Below are positions 15,604 to 23,573 of a stretch of 63,231 nt of DNA, piece after piece. The stretch comes from a virus. Position numbers and translations under genes: made by a program. The DNA is taken from IMG/VR virus record IMGVR_UViG_3300047388_000410, positions 1 through 63,231 of that record; one strand, 5' to 3'. Numbering within the stretch: the stretch's first letter is position 1; every line of letters starts with the position of its first letter. The notes below the pieces were generated by a model. The model saw only the letters and a program-made list of their open reading frames with translations, had not been told where the DNA came from and ran no database searches.

Positions 15604-16010
15604 GAAATAAACCCCTTGTCTTTTGCGGCCCATCGTGGAATTTTTAATACGCCGTAATCACCGGGCAAATTAACTTCGCTGCCTGGCTGTATCCACGAAC
15701 GAGGAACGCTAGTTTCGCCGCCTCGATCAAGTCTAATAAATAGCGCCTTACCTGACGGCGTAAACGTAAGCGCACGCACGCCTTCAATGTCGCTTACGTC
15801 GTTACCGTCAAGCCAAGCCCAATTTTGCTTACGACGGCGTTCGCGTTGAGCTATATCGCCAACGTCTTGATAGCCTGAAATTGCAGCACGAAGTGCAATT
15901 TCCGCTTGCTGTAAATCTAAAGCATCAACCGTACCTTTAAGCGCATCACAACCAGCGGCAATTATTCTAGTTGTTAATTCCTGCTGCACTTCGGTCATTA
16001 CGCCAAACAT
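15600..16010 (-). CDS. Hypothetical protein (136 aa)
   Basis: The N-terminal half is helical (RIIAAGCDALKGTVDALDLQQAEIALRAAI) and the C-terminal half is beta-rich (ALTFTPSGKALFIRLDRGG). AAGGATAATTT precedes the ATG at 16010. It is the first gene after the structured 190-base gap. It is not recognised. Confidence 0.6.
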   Translation of the reverse strand: MFGVMTEVQQELTTRIIAAGCDALKGTVDALDLQQAEIALRAAISGYQDVGDIAQRERRRKQNWAWLDGNDVSDIEGVRALTFTPSGKALFIRLDRGGETSVPRSWIQPGSEVNLPGDYGVLKIPRWAAKDKGFIS

Positions 16011-16028
16011 AAATTATCCTTATGGCTG

Positions 16029-16199
16029 TTTTCTCTCTTCCTTCATCCGCTCAACCCCGAGACACTTCCTGTGTCGCCGGACGTGGGAGGCACACGCCGT
16101 GGGGAGCGGATGAAGCAAGGGAGAAAAAGAACCGAGTCGCAGGGGCCGTGGCAGCCAGCCAATAGACACCCTACCGTTACCGCTGGCATAGACTCGGTT
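16029..16199. ncRNA. Candidate structured RNA element
   Basis: The gap between two leftward genes contains nested inverted repeats. Stem A is 16029-16052 with 16104-16127 (22 of 24 positions Watson-Crick, plus one GU in plus-strand RNA). It encloses short hairpins at 16061-16075 and 16082-16096. Stem B is 16130-16138 with 16191-16199 (9 of 9) and encloses a 6-bp stem at 16154-16159/16182-16187. Read leftward, stem B is followed by CTTTTTC, like a terminator. It matches no RNA class I know; tRNA, hammerhead and riboswitch signatures were not seen. It could be an sRNA, an attenuator or an origin element. Confidence 0.55.
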
Positions 16200-16209
16200 T
16201 ATTAATTAC

Positions 16210-16797
16210 TTACTCGCTCGCAAACGCCCCAGCCGGCACCGTGTTCGCCGTAACGACCGGCCCAGCCTGACCATTCGCTGCCTTGGGAGTCGCTGATACG
16301 CGATCCAGCTTCGCCGGAATCTGACCCTTCGCGGTCACATTCCGCCCAAACTCGCTGCCCTTCTTCTGCTGACCATCGCGCCCGGTGTACTCTGTCGCCT
16401 CGATCCGGCATCCGAAAAACTTGCCGGTAATCGCCTTGCACAGCGCCGCGTCGCTCTGGTCGTTCGTCGCGACCTTATTCACCTGCGCGATCTTCTTGAA
16501 AAATCGCAGCGCCGGGCTATTCAGCCGCGTCTCAGGTAGCGCCGCCATCGGGTCTTTCTTGGTCCCGACGTACAACGTGCGGGTATACTTCAGCGGGGCG
16601 CCAAGCCCCTCAGTGCTACCCTCGTACTCGCCCGTGATGGCATACAGCCCATTCGGCGCTGTCTCGGGCTTAAGCTCTACGACCTTCAGGTCATACTGCC
16701 CCGGCTCGGGTACGAAGCTATCCGTGTTGATCTGGCTATACGGCGTGACAGTATTCCACGCCTGCGCCAGTGCTGCCGCGTTAGGATCGGTACTCAT
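16210..16797 (-). CDS. Single-strand DNA-binding-like protein (DUF669 type)
   Basis: The 195-residue protein reads as an OB-fold protein: the N-terminal VPEPGQYDLKVVELKPE and YAITGEYEG strands, TRTLYVGTKKDP, then the core KAITGKFFGCRIEATEYTGRDGQ. An Ala/Pro/Asn-rich flexible tail ends in an acidic group, as in SSBs. DUF669-type proteins commonly sit beside Sak4-like ATPases, as here. The ribosome binding site AAGGGGAG precedes the ATG. A 7-bp hairpin (16819-16838) lies between it and the upstream gene. Confidence 0.7.
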   Translation of the reverse strand: MSTDPNAAALAQAWNTVTPYSQINTDSFVPEPGQYDLKVVELKPETAPNGLYAITGEYEGSTEGLGAPLKYTRTLYVGTKKDPMAALPETRLNSPALRFFKKIAQVNKVATNDQSDAALCKAITGKFFGCRIEATEYTGRDGQQKKGSEFGRNVTAKGQIPAKLDRVSATPKAANGQAGPVVTANTVPAGAFASE

Positions 16798-16827
16798 ACT
16801 TATTATCTCCCCTTTTTGCCGCAGCCT

Positions 16828-16983
16828 TTATGCTGCGGGTTTGGCTGCGTCTTGTGCAGCGAGTTTAGCAGACTCTCGACACCGTGTCAATTCGGCGTCA
16901 TCACACGTTTGGCTGCAAAACCATCCCACCGCGCCATACGGAATCGGCTGATCGCATACGGCACAATTAACTTGCTTGTCCAT
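16828..16983 (-). CDS. Small zinc-binding protein (51 aa)
   Basis: CAVCDQPIPYGAVGWFCSQTC resembles the zinc sites that recognise small modified proteins or structural knuckles, and an Ala-rich helical tail follows. GGAGAG precedes the ATG, which overlaps the end of the ATPase gene by 17 bases. The function is unknown. Confidence 0.6.
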   Translation of the reverse strand: MDKQVNCAVCDQPIPYGAVGWFCSQTCDDAELTRCRESAKLAAQDAAKPAA

Positions 16984-17851
16984 TATCGCTCTCCTGCTTA
17001 ACGGTACTCGTTGCGTTTAACTTCTCCGCCTGCGCCGCAATCCACGGTCCAAACAACTCCCTAAAATTATTCGTACACGGATTCGGCACGCGCTTTCGAC
17101 TACACAGCGTCGTAAAATCTTCCTCTTGCCTCGTCACCAGACGGTAATTATCGCTCCCATCAGTCGGTGCCACCGCCAAGTACATTTCGCCAAGAATATT
17201 GGCGATGTTCTTTAGCTTACCGATTGCCTGAACGGAGTATGACATAACTCCGCCGCCCGTGTCAATGCGCGAATCCTTAATCACCTTTCCCTGGCGATCT
17301 TTGACCACCTTCGTCTCGATATGAAAAATCACAATCAAGTTACACGGCAAATGCACCAGCCTCGCCGTCATGATACTCTGCATATCATCCATCGCGCCGA
17401 GATAGCTGCTGTCGCTCTTGAACGGCCCATAACTCCTGCGCATACGGGCGATCCATTCTAACTGCGACCAGCTATCGACTACGACCGTACGCCACATCCC
17501 CGCTTTGACTTCGCCCGTTAGCTGCTCAACGCGGTTTTCAAACGCGGTATATGCCTGCGGATTCTTAATATCTTCGTCGTAGTAACTCTCAATCTGAATA
17601 ATCGGCTTCCCCGTCTTCATACTATTAATCAACCTCACCGGCTGACCAAACTGCCCCGTATACTCTTTCGGGTCCACCACGCCCCGCTCGTGATACGCCT
17701 CCATCTTATCAAACGGGTCCATCGCCAGCACAATCATCGGCGTTTCGGCCGATGCGGCGAAATGGGTTTTGCCGCTGTTCGGTGGCCCTGCTAGGCCAAT
17801 ATGCAAGTCGGGTAGAGTAAGTTCAATACCGTTTTCAAGAGTATATTTCAT
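16967..17851 (-). CDS. Sak4-like RecA-fold recombinase ATPase
   Basis: The 294-residue protein has Walker A GPPNSGKTHFA (about residues 22-32), Walker B RTVVVDSW (about 122-129) and NLIVIFHIETK, which are the features of phage Sak4/AAA_24 ATPases that act in single-strand annealing or strand exchange. It is flanked by an SSB-like gene and a Cas4/RecB-like nuclease, giving a recombination-replication set. The ATG overlaps the stop of the membrane micro-gene upstream. Confidence 0.82.
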   Translation of the reverse strand: MKYTLENGIELTLPDLHIGLAGPPNSGKTHFAASAETPMIVLAMDPFDKMEAYHERGVVDPKEYTGQFGQPVRLINSMKTGKPIIQIESYYDEDIKNPQAYTAFENRVEQLTGEVKAGMWRTVVVDSWSQLEWIARMRRSYGPFKSDSSYLGAMDDMQSIMTARLVHLPCNLIVIFHIETKVVKDRQGKVIKDSRIDTGGGVMSYSVQAIGKLKNIANILGEMYLAVAPTDGSDNYRLVTRQEEDFTTLCSRKRVPNPCTNNFRELFGPWIAAQAEKLNATSTVKQESDNGQAS

Positions 17852-17991
17852 CGGCTATACTTCCCTGTTGTTACGCCAATCATCAAGAACGTCATAACCG
17901 CTCCCTTCCAGCCAAAAGCGTAACCGGCGAAAATAATGCTTGCAATGCTGAACACAAATACTGTTGGATTTGTTACTTCATATTTTATCAT
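17848..17991 (-). CDS. Membrane micro-protein (47 aa)
   Basis: MIKYEVTNPT is followed by two short hydrophobic stretches (VFVFSIASIIFAGYAF and VMTFLMIGV). GAAGGACGC precedes the ATG and its TGA overlaps the ATPase start. The function is unknown. Confidence 0.5.
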   Translation of the reverse strand: MIKYEVTNPTVFVFSIASIIFAGYAFGWKGAVMTFLMIGVTTGKYSR

Positions 17992-17998
17992 GCGTCCT

Positions 17999-18160
17999 TC
18001 ACCCTTCCGCAATTTTGTCCCACATTTTACGCTGCATTATTTGCTCTTTCATCATATCCCGCATTTGCCGCAATTCATTTAGCTCGGCTGTCTGTGCCCG
18101 CCGATGATCCATCAGCACAAACGCCAATAACGTCGCTTCGCGTTCGGCTTGTTTGGTCAT
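17999..18160 (-). CDS. Hypothetical helical protein (53 aa)
   Basis: MTKQAEREATLLAFVLMDHRR is a helical, charged product probably forming a short coiled coil. The start at 18160 overlaps the upstream stop (ATGA) and has AAGGA before it. Confidence 0.55.
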   Translation of the reverse strand: MTKQAEREATLLAFVLMDHRRAQTAELNELRQMRDMMKEQIMQRKMWDKIAEG

Positions 18161-18573
18161 TTTGATTCGTCCTTTTCTCGCGGCCACTCACCAAACGGCG
18201 GATCAATAAGGACTCCTTTTGCCTTATCCCATCTGGCTAATTTCCCATCAATTTCAATAAGCTCGATAGCGGACAGCGGCTTAAAATCAGCACGAACCGA
18301 ATACACATCCCCGTTTATCGTCATTTTTTCATTTTCATATGGCCGAATAACACGAGCGTACAATTCTAGCTTGGCACATTCTAACGCGCCCATCGCAGCG
18401 TTATACGCCGTATACGAAGGCGGCGAAGTGCTGCCGTATCCATTTAACCACGCATCAACAATACGAGTGATGATATAATTAAGCCCGCCGGCCGTTTCGA
18501 CACATACGTTATTAATAATCGGCTCAAGGCGTTCGTCAATACTTTTACGTTCGTCAGCTCTGATGTACGGCAT
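18157..18573 (-). CDS. Conserved phage hypothetical protein (138 aa)
   Basis: The segments GGLNYIITRIVDAWL, YNAAMGALECAKLELYARVIRPYEN and NGDVYSV form a pattern I recognise from conserved phage proteins of unknown function found near replication genes (DUF6899-like, from memory). It is mostly helical. It lies between the Cas4/RecB-like nuclease and the Sak4-like ATPase. Confidence 0.65.
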   Translation of the reverse strand: MPYIRADERKSIDERLEPIINNVCVETAGGLNYIITRIVDAWLNGYGSTSPPSYTAYNAAMGALECAKLELYARVIRPYENEKMTINGDVYSVRADFKPLSAIELIEIDGKLARWDKAKGVLIDPPFGEWPREKDESK

Positions 18574-18575
18574 GA

Positions 18576-19679
18576 TTATCGACTCCCGGTGTCAACGATC
18601 CATGGTTCATGCTTCATAAACCCATCAAGTGCGTCAACTGGCCTATCGCTTAAACACCAGTCGCTAGCGGGGCAGAATCTACATTCGCCCTTCGCCGTAC
18701 CGCGCATATCAACGCGCTCGATATCCGTCTCGCTCATCAGCCTCACAAAATCCGCCGCATACCCCTGCGCATCAACAAGCGCCCTCTCGACTCGTTGCGG
18801 CGTCGTCAGGCATTTGATAAACTCCGCCTTTGCATGCTCACTTCCGCATTGCGCATATGGCACGCCATGTTCTGCGCAGGTACGTGGCTTCGCTGGCGTC
18901 CCATCCTTCTTCAGCTTTGGCGGCGCGTCAATCTCGCCCGGCAGCTTACGCAACTCGATGGCATTAAACCATCCGCCATAACGCGCCTTGCTGCCATACC
19001 GCTGCACGACGGCATCGCTATACAATTGCACTTGTAAGCTCAACTTAAGCTGCTTCTGCCATCCCGCATCCCCAATATGCCATCCCGTTGTCTTCGTGTC
19101 AACCCAGCCAATATAGCCATCGTGGTCTTCGACAATCAAGTCGGGGCGGCAAATCAATTGCACTCTTGTACGCCGCAAATTTTCACCTGTCTCCTCTTCC
19201 TCTTTCGCGCTAGTCGGCTCAATAATTACCCACTCTCTACTAACAAACGCCTCTTCCACCGTCAACACCCTCTTCCACGGCAGCAAACTACTCGGGTGCA
19301 TTGCGATCCAGCGGTCTAAAATGCGCTCCAAATTTTTCGGCGTTAAACTTGGCTCTAGCAATTCGGCCGATAACCGTTCGTACGGCGCATCATACACATC
19401 ATGAAACGCCTTCATCGTATTCGCATAGCTGCCGCTGAACGGTCTATCGGTACGTAGATGTTCGGCTATCGCGGCATGGAATGCGGAGCCGGCAGTCGCT
19501 TTTATTGCATCGGTTATGCTGGTATAACCCAGCTTATGGCGCGTATATGCCTTAGTTCCGCAGACTGCAACGTCGGCCAATAGTGACGGACTCACATTTA
19601 TCACTCTTGGCTTCTCTACCACTTGAATCCCCCCATGACGATTAAGTCTACAATCGTCGCAATCGTTAGCATCAGCCAT
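18576..19679 (-). CDS. PD-(D/E)XK nuclease, Cas4/RecB-like with Fe-S type cysteines
   Basis: The 367-residue protein has the nuclease core CRPDLIVEDHDGYIGWVDTKT (Asp, Asp, Lys), followed by QLKLSLQVQLYSDAV. The C-terminal CRFCPASDWC and an N-terminal Cys (CGTKAYTRHKLGY) fit the four-Cys iron-sulfur cluster of Cas4/AddB-type exonucleases. A Cys-rich loop (CAEHGVPYAQC) is inserted. It would resect DNA ends for recombination or replication. ATG at 19679 is the longest start. A GTG at 19622, after GGGGGGATTCAA, overlaps the upstream micro-gene stop and may be the true one. Confidence 0.8.
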   Translation of the reverse strand: MADANDCDDCRLNRHGGIQVVEKPRVINVSPSLLADVAVCGTKAYTRHKLGYTSITDAIKATAGSAFHAAIAEHLRTDRPFSGSYANTMKAFHDVYDAPYERLSAELLEPSLTPKNLERILDRWIAMHPSSLLPWKRVLTVEEAFVSREWVIIEPTSAKEEEETGENLRRTRVQLICRPDLIVEDHDGYIGWVDTKTTGWHIGDAGWQKQLKLSLQVQLYSDAVVQRYGSKARYGGWFNAIELRKLPGEIDAPPKLKKDGTPAKPRTCAEHGVPYAQCGSEHAKAEFIKCLTTPQRVERALVDAQGYAADFVRLMSETDIERVDMRGTAKGECRFCPASDWCLSDRPVDALDGFMKHEPWIVDTGSR

Positions 19680-19747
19680 AGTAACTTGTCCCGTTTTGAA
19701 ATGGGCCGAGGCGGTTTAGACATCCTCCCGCGCCGGAGTACGGTCAT
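19616..19747 (-). CDS. Membrane micro-protein (43 aa)
   Basis: The basic N-terminus MTVLRRGRMSKPPRPISKRDK is followed by one membrane segment (LLWLMLTIATIVDLIVMGG). AGGA lies six bases before the ATG. It overlaps the longest version of the nuclease gene, which is a reason to suspect that gene's start at 19622. Confidence 0.45.
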   Translation of the reverse strand: MTVLRRGRMSKPPRPISKRDKLLWLMLTIATIVDLIVMGGFKW

Positions 19748-19783
19748 TTGTTATCCTAACGGCGCCCATTTTAAAATATAACT

Positions 19784-20251
19784 CTAGAACGCGCCTACCG
19801 CTGATCCACTAAACGGCACGAGTACGCGGCCATGATAATTCGGCTTCGGGCACTTCACCATCACCACACCGTGCTTCTTCACGAGCCGGCAAGGAATGTA
19901 ATCAGGTTGCGCCGGGCACGGATTCACAACCGTCACGGTCGGCTGATTGCCCTCGCATACGCACGTCACGGGCGGGCACACGCCGCCACCGGGCAGCGTG
20001 GTCGTAGTCGTCGTCCCATTATCACACATACACACAGCACCATTTGCACATGTACCTGTTGTGCTCCCCTGCGGACAACTACACGGACCATTATCCGCCG
20101 CACATCCCTTACCCTGCGGCGGCGGATCAATCGCTGGACAGCACGCCACACCGTCATAATGGCGATCTGCCGTGCACTGTGGCTGGTCAGCGCGGCAAAT
20201 CGCCACGCTGCCGATTACGAAACACATCCCAACAATAAGCTTAATATTCAT
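19784..20251 (-). CDS. Secreted Cys-rich protein with a Thr/Leu/Pro linker
   Basis: The 155-residue protein has a Sec signal peptide (MNIKLIVGMCFVIGSVAICRA), then a domain with about 18 Cys (CCPAIDPPPQGKGC, CSCPQG, CMCDNG), a TTTTTTLPGGG linker and a second Cys/Pro part. The Thr-run-LeuPro linker is the same kind as in 43268..44341 and 44355..44888 on the other arm. It should be exported and disulphide-rich. The start at 20251 overlaps the upstream stop. The function is unknown. Confidence 0.7.
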   Translation of the reverse strand: MNIKLIVGMCFVIGSVAICRADQPQCTADRHYDGVACCPAIDPPPQGKGCAADNGPCSCPQGSTTGTCANGAVCMCDNGTTTTTTLPGGGVCPPVTCVCEGNQPTVTVVNPCPAQPDYIPCRLVKKHGVVMVKCPKPNYHGRVLVPFSGSAVGAF

Positions 20252-20771
20252 TTTCCCATCTTTCCTCTTCAAGTTTGTCTTGATACACTTCTTTCTCTAC
20301 TCCCTCTAGCAATTCTTCCCGTCTCTTTGCGTATCCCTTCAGCTTGGCGATAACCTCCTTTTTTGTACAATCAAAATCCAGAAATACATCATATGCTTCG
20401 TTATAACTCAGCCCAAAAAACGCGGCCCCGGCGTTTTGGCCTTCAGCGTCATTAAAGTAAATATTCGCTTGATATGCCTGCGGCATTCCTTCGCCGTAAT
20501 AAAACCCATTATCATCATAATTCGTCGTATCCCATACCATCTTCAGCCCTGCGCGCCTAAACCCCTTATCCATCGCTGCATGCCCTAGTGCACATGCCGC
20601 TGTACCACAAAAATTTGCCTCCTTTTCGGGGTTATGATCTAGCGCGTGTCTGCCCCATGTAGTCATATCAAACTTCTTACCCTTCACCGGCCTAAACTTC
20701 GTCAAAATATCCGCCAGCTTCAAAAGCCGTCGCGTGTGAAGCCGCTGGGTTCGTTTATCGACTGTTGCCAT
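20241..20771 (-). CDS. Conserved phage hypothetical protein (176 aa)
   Basis: FDMTTWGRHA and FCGTAACALGHAA form a motif seen in a family of phage proteins of unknown function. The C-terminal third is a charged helix (KAKRREELLEGVEKEV-like). No catalytic motif is clear. Confidence 0.6.
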   Translation of the reverse strand: MATVDKRTQRLHTRRLLKLADILTKFRPVKGKKFDMTTWGRHALDHNPEKEANFCGTAACALGHAAMDKGFRRAGLKMVWDTTNYDDNGFYYGEGMPQAYQANIYFNDAEGQNAGAAFFGLSYNEAYDVFLDFDCTKKEVIAKLKGYAKRREELLEGVEKEVYQDKLEEERWENEY

Positions 20772-20786
20772 TGCTATTTACCTCCG

Positions 20787-20930
20787 CTAAGTTGATATAT
20801 CCACTGTACAGTCTTCATTCCAATCAAAATCCAACCACTTAAAATTACACGCTGCTACATCAATATATCGTAGCTCTTGCTTATCTTCAATATGCTCATC
20901 AACCGCCTTTTTAAACTCACCCCACGTCAT
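20787..20930 (-). CDS. Hypothetical acidic protein (47 aa)
   Basis: MTWGEFKKAVDEHIEDKQEL is acidic and Trp-rich. It starts at an ATGA overlap with the upstream membrane gene. It is not recognised. Confidence 0.55.
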   Translation of the reverse strand: MTWGEFKKAVDEHIEDKQELRYIDVAACNFKWLDFDWNEDCTVDIST

Positions 20931-21145
20931 ACTGCACACGTCCACAAACTCTCATCATCTGCCTCTTTCGTATACCACTTCATCTCTCTCGTTACGCTCG
21001 TCGGCCAACACCCGCTATAGGCCCACGACACTTGTAGCGATTGTCGGTGCTTATCAATACGAGTCGCCACCAAATAAAGCACCACCGCGGCTCCTATCGC
21101 GACAAGTATATCTAATACCAACAAATGCTTCTCTTGCTTCGTCAC
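20927..21145 (-). CDS. Small membrane protein (72 aa)
   Basis: One N-terminal membrane segment (LLVLDILVAIGAAVVLYLVA) is followed by a soluble tail with CW and WTC residues. It overlaps neighbours by four bases on both sides. The function is unknown. Confidence 0.6.
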   Translation of the reverse strand: MTKQEKHLLVLDILVAIGAAVVLYLVATRIDKHRQSLQVSWAYSGCWPTSVTREMKWYTKEADDESLWTCAV

Positions 21146-21666
21146 GCATTCACCGTTGTGTGCTTATTACCTCTCCCACTCTCCGCCCTCCGTGTTTTCT
21201 CTACCATAACCTCGCCCGTCTGTCTATGCTTCAGCCAGGCGGCTTCGAGTTTGGCGAGTGCCTTACGATAATCTATACCAAGCGTCTCGAAGCACTCCGC
21301 TGCGCTCCAATAGCCGCCTTCGCCCCGCAGCCAGCGTTTGGCTCGATTCTCATATCGCTTCAAATAAAACTCCTTATGATAATACTCCGTCCCCACGACC
21401 GGCGTCAACCGAAACGAGTCTTCGATTGCACTCATGATAAGTGCCATTTGCAGCTTTTCGGCACCAAGCCGCGGCTTCGACTCGATTACCTCTTTGAAAA
21501 ATTGCGTACCGTTTTTTCCATCTCCTACCGCTGTCCTATGCTTTCCTGTTTCCGCATATACATCATCAATCCGCCCTTCGCCCATATGATCTATGAACGC
21601 ATCTATTGTCGCCATCGCAAACCCGACGTTTGTCATGGCGCCGTTTTGACTTGGTTTGAATGTCAT
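21142..21666 (-). CDS. Hypothetical protein (174 aa)
   Basis: This is a helical protein with a basic C-terminus (KTRRAESGRGNKHTT). The middle (YWSAAECFETLGIDYRKALAKLEAAWL) resembles a DNA-binding or sigma-region-like helical hairpin, but no family is recognised. It starts next to the stop of 21666..21953. Confidence 0.6.
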   Translation of the reverse strand: MTFKPSQNGAMTNVGFAMATIDAFIDHMGEGRIDDVYAETGKHRTAVGDGKNGTQFFKEVIESKPRLGAEKLQMALIMSAIEDSFRLTPVVGTEYYHKEFYLKRYENRAKRWLRGEGGYWSAAECFETLGIDYRKALAKLEAAWLKHRQTGEVMVEKTRRAESGRGNKHTTVNA

Positions 21667-21953
21667 TAATTTACTCCTGTCGTTAATGATTGTGGCACTT
21701 GAAACACACGCCGCTTTTCTTTATTATACGCATCAAGCACAATCAGCTTACCACGAATTTGTAATACATAATTATCTAATGCCTGTGCTGGTGTATTTCC
21801 ATTGCCTATTGCACTAATAAGTATTGTATCGTCTTTCACTTCGGCACCCATAATCTCCGCATACCAGCGCTCAGTACCTACAAGCGGCGGTAAAGTACGA
21901 TAGTGAATACAAATCGGCGCATCAAGCAATTCAGATAGCTCGCATATTGTCAT
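21666..21953 (-). CDS. Hypothetical protein (95 aa)
   Basis: Alpha/beta in character (WYAEIMGAEVKDDTILISAIGNG, then a helix ALDNYVLQIRGK), it resembles small phage proteins with one double-stranded-RNA-binding-like unit. No certain assignment is possible. Confidence 0.6.
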   Translation of the reverse strand: MTICELSELLDAPICIHYRTLPPLVGTERWYAEIMGAEVKDDTILISAIGNGNTPAQALDNYVLQIRGKLIVLDAYNKEKRRVFQVPQSLTTGVN

Positions 21954-22171
21954 TCCGGCACTCCCGTCCTTTCTAACTTCCCCTTACGACACATCTCCTC
22001 TACCCACTCCATCGCATCAGCCTTCGCGACCTTATTACTCCACGCCACTTTGCCGCGCCATCGAAACCCGCCATCCGCATCGCCGCGCACGATGCGCTTC
22101 TCCAGTATCGCCGCTCGGCGCCATCGAATCGAGGCGCGTTCGAGAGCAGACTCTTTAGTAACAGTCGTCAT
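21950..22171 (-). CDS. Hypothetical basic protein (73 aa)
   Basis: Helical and basic (SIRWRRAAILEKRIVRGDAD), with WSNKVAKADAMEWVEEMCRKGK near the end. It overlaps its neighbours by a few bases. It is not recognised. Confidence 0.55.
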   Translation of the reverse strand: MTTVTKESALERASIRWRRAAILEKRIVRGDADGGFRWRGKVAWSNKVAKADAMEWVEEMCRKGKLERTGVPE

Positions 22172-22373
22172 GATTACATGGTCCTAGATGCACACGCGGC
22201 GTCCAGCGCTCGATGAAACTCGTTACGCGCCACTTGCACCGCTGCCACCGCGTCGGCGGCTTCGTCGGAAACATTTCAAACCGCTTATTCGATTTACAAG
22301 CCTCTTCGTACAACGCTTTCGCTAAATAATCATTGCGCAAAAAATCCGGCGGGCCATTCCAGCTAATTGCCAT
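22155..22373 (-). CDS. Hypothetical protein (72 aa)
   Basis: MAISWNGPPDFLRNDYLAKALYEEAC, then a basic Trp-rich segment and CNHDDC at the end. The start at 22373 is preceded by GGAG and overlaps the deaminase stop. It is not recognised. Confidence 0.5.
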   Translation of the reverse strand: MAISWNGPPDFLRNDYLAKALYEEACKSNKRFEMFPTKPPTRWQRCKWRVTSFIERWTPRVHLGPCNHDDCY

Positions 22374-22749
22374 ATACAATCCGCTCCTCTATCACCACGC
22401 GCTCTCCGGTACTATACACCACGCTCTTAAACCCCGCAAGCTGCAACATGCTATAGCATACGCTGCATGGGCGGCTCATAGCGAGTAGCCCTGTTTTGGT
22501 TAGGCGCACCACTATCATCGTCGCCCCTCGCGTCTCGTCACTTGTCATATGCAACAGCGCGTCTAACTCCGCGTGTATGCGTTGCCAGGCTGTTTGCGCT
22601 TTTGGGTGCGTTCGCATTTGATTGTAGCCTTTACTAAGTAGCTTATTCCCCTTTACAATCAAAGCTCCGACTCGCATATGATGCGTTGAACGGCTAGCCG
22701 TTCGTATCGCCAGATTTAGAAAGCGTATTCTTCTGGCTCCAAGCGTCAA
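22363..22749 (-). CDS. Deoxycytidylate/cytidine deaminase-like protein
   Basis: The zinc and catalytic motifs are clear: RIHAELDAL (His, Glu) and SRPCSVCYSML (two Cys), with VGALIVKGNKLLSKGYNQ before them. Such enzymes convert dCMP to dUMP or deaminate free cytidines. The start is uncertain: the first 20 residues overlap the end of the HNH gene, and the best in-frame codon is a TTG at 22749 without a clear ribosome binding site. The frame is open to 22944. HNH insertion may have replaced the original start region. Confidence 0.8.
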   Translation of the reverse strand: MTLGARRIRFLNLAIRTASRSTHHMRVGALIVKGNKLLSKGYNQMRTHPKAQTAWQRIHAELDALLHMTSDETRGATMIVVRLTKTGLLAMSRPCSVCYSMLQLAGFKSVVYSTGERVVIEERIVYGN

Positions 22750-23245
22750 GATACTCGGCTGCACAGCGCAATACGGCTGTACTATCTCTGAACATGCCAA
22801 GTCCAACATTGCATTGTCCACAAAGCAATCCTCGATGTTTGTTAGTGAAGTGGTCATGGTCAATAGACCAATCTTTTTTATTCCCCGGATTTGTAGTACC
22901 ACATACCGCACATTTGTATCCTTGTGCATGTATAATAGAATCAAACTCTGTTACTGTTATACCGCGCTTTTTGCATCTGCGCCTTTTATCGTACAAAAAA
23001 AGTACCTGCGGATTTTCACGTCTCATCTTTTCACGCCACAGTCGACCTTTGAGAGCAAACTTTTCTTTGAATTTCTCATAGTGCCGCTTCATTACTACTT
23101 TACGTTTTACAGGGTTTGGCGGAGTAGAATTTTGACATGTTTTGCAGCGTGATTGTGGACCGTTTGCCCTGTCTCGTCGTTTATGGAAATCGGTATGCGG
23201 CTTAACTATGCCACATTTAGGGCATTTTTTTGTCAGGAGTGTCAC
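22694..23245 (-). CDS. HNH endonuclease (endonuclease VII-like)
   Basis: The 183-residue protein has an N-terminal zinc ribbon CPKCGIVKPHTDFHKRRDR...CKTC, a basic helical linker, and the C-terminal nuclease CAVCGTTNPGNKKDWSIDHDH, HRGLLCGQCNVGLG. It is a common mobile phage enzyme. The GTG start overlaps the stop of 23242..23475. It is a relative of 10985..11446. Confidence 0.87.
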   Translation of the reverse strand: MTLLTKKCPKCGIVKPHTDFHKRRDRANGPQSRCKTCQNSTPPNPVKRKVVMKRHYEKFKEKFALKGRLWREKMRRENPQVLFLYDKRRRCKKRGITVTEFDSIIHAQGYKCAVCGTTNPGNKKDWSIDHDHFTNKHRGLLCGQCNVGLGMFRDSTAVLRCAAEYLDAWSQKNTLSKSGDTNG

Positions 23246-23475
23246 GCTGGCTTCGGCTTCGACTGCGGCTTACTTAGACAGGTATCGCAGAGATAGCTCT
23301 CCGCCTCAAAATACGGCGACACAAACTCAACCCCGCAAACGCGGCATTTACATATCATCTGCTCTCGCTGTTGTAGCTCGGTTTGGTCGTGGCAATCACA
23401 GTTGCAACGTGTATCATCGCATTGCTCATGCCATTGATAGACTTCGCATGCATCGCTCAATCCGTAATCGCTCAT
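23242..23475 (-). CDS. Cys-rich zinc-binding protein (77 aa)
   Basis: CDDTRCNCDCH is followed by CKCRVCGVEF and CDTC, so two zinc sites are likely, with a Pro/Lys tail. The start at 23475 overlaps the upstream membrane micro-gene stop (ATGA), which selects it over the longer frame to 23553. Confidence 0.55.
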   Translation of the reverse strand: MSDYGLSDACEVYQWHEQCDDTRCNCDCHDQTELQQREQMICKCRVCGVEFVSPYFEAESYLCDTCLSKPQSKPKPA

Positions 23476-23573
23476 GGGCACTGTACTCCTATCAACCTCA
23501 ACACCAAATGCACTATCGGATGCGCAATAGCCGTGAACGATGCTAATAGCCATAAAATACGGTCACGAGTCAT
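23472..23573 (-). CDS. Membrane micro-protein (33 aa)
   Basis: MTRDRILWLLASFTAIAHPIVHLVLRLIGVQCP is almost entirely one membrane helix. Both ends overlap neighbours as ATGA. The function is unknown. Confidence 0.5.
   Translation of the reverse strand: MTRDRILWLLASFTAIAHPIVHLVLRLIGVQCP

Noticed and set aside
16029-16199. tRNA, hammerhead ribozyme or known riboswitch in the structured gap
   Set aside because: No T-loop GTTCRA sequence, no CUGAUGA...GAAA core and no recognisable riboswitch motif on either strand; kept only as an unassigned structured element.
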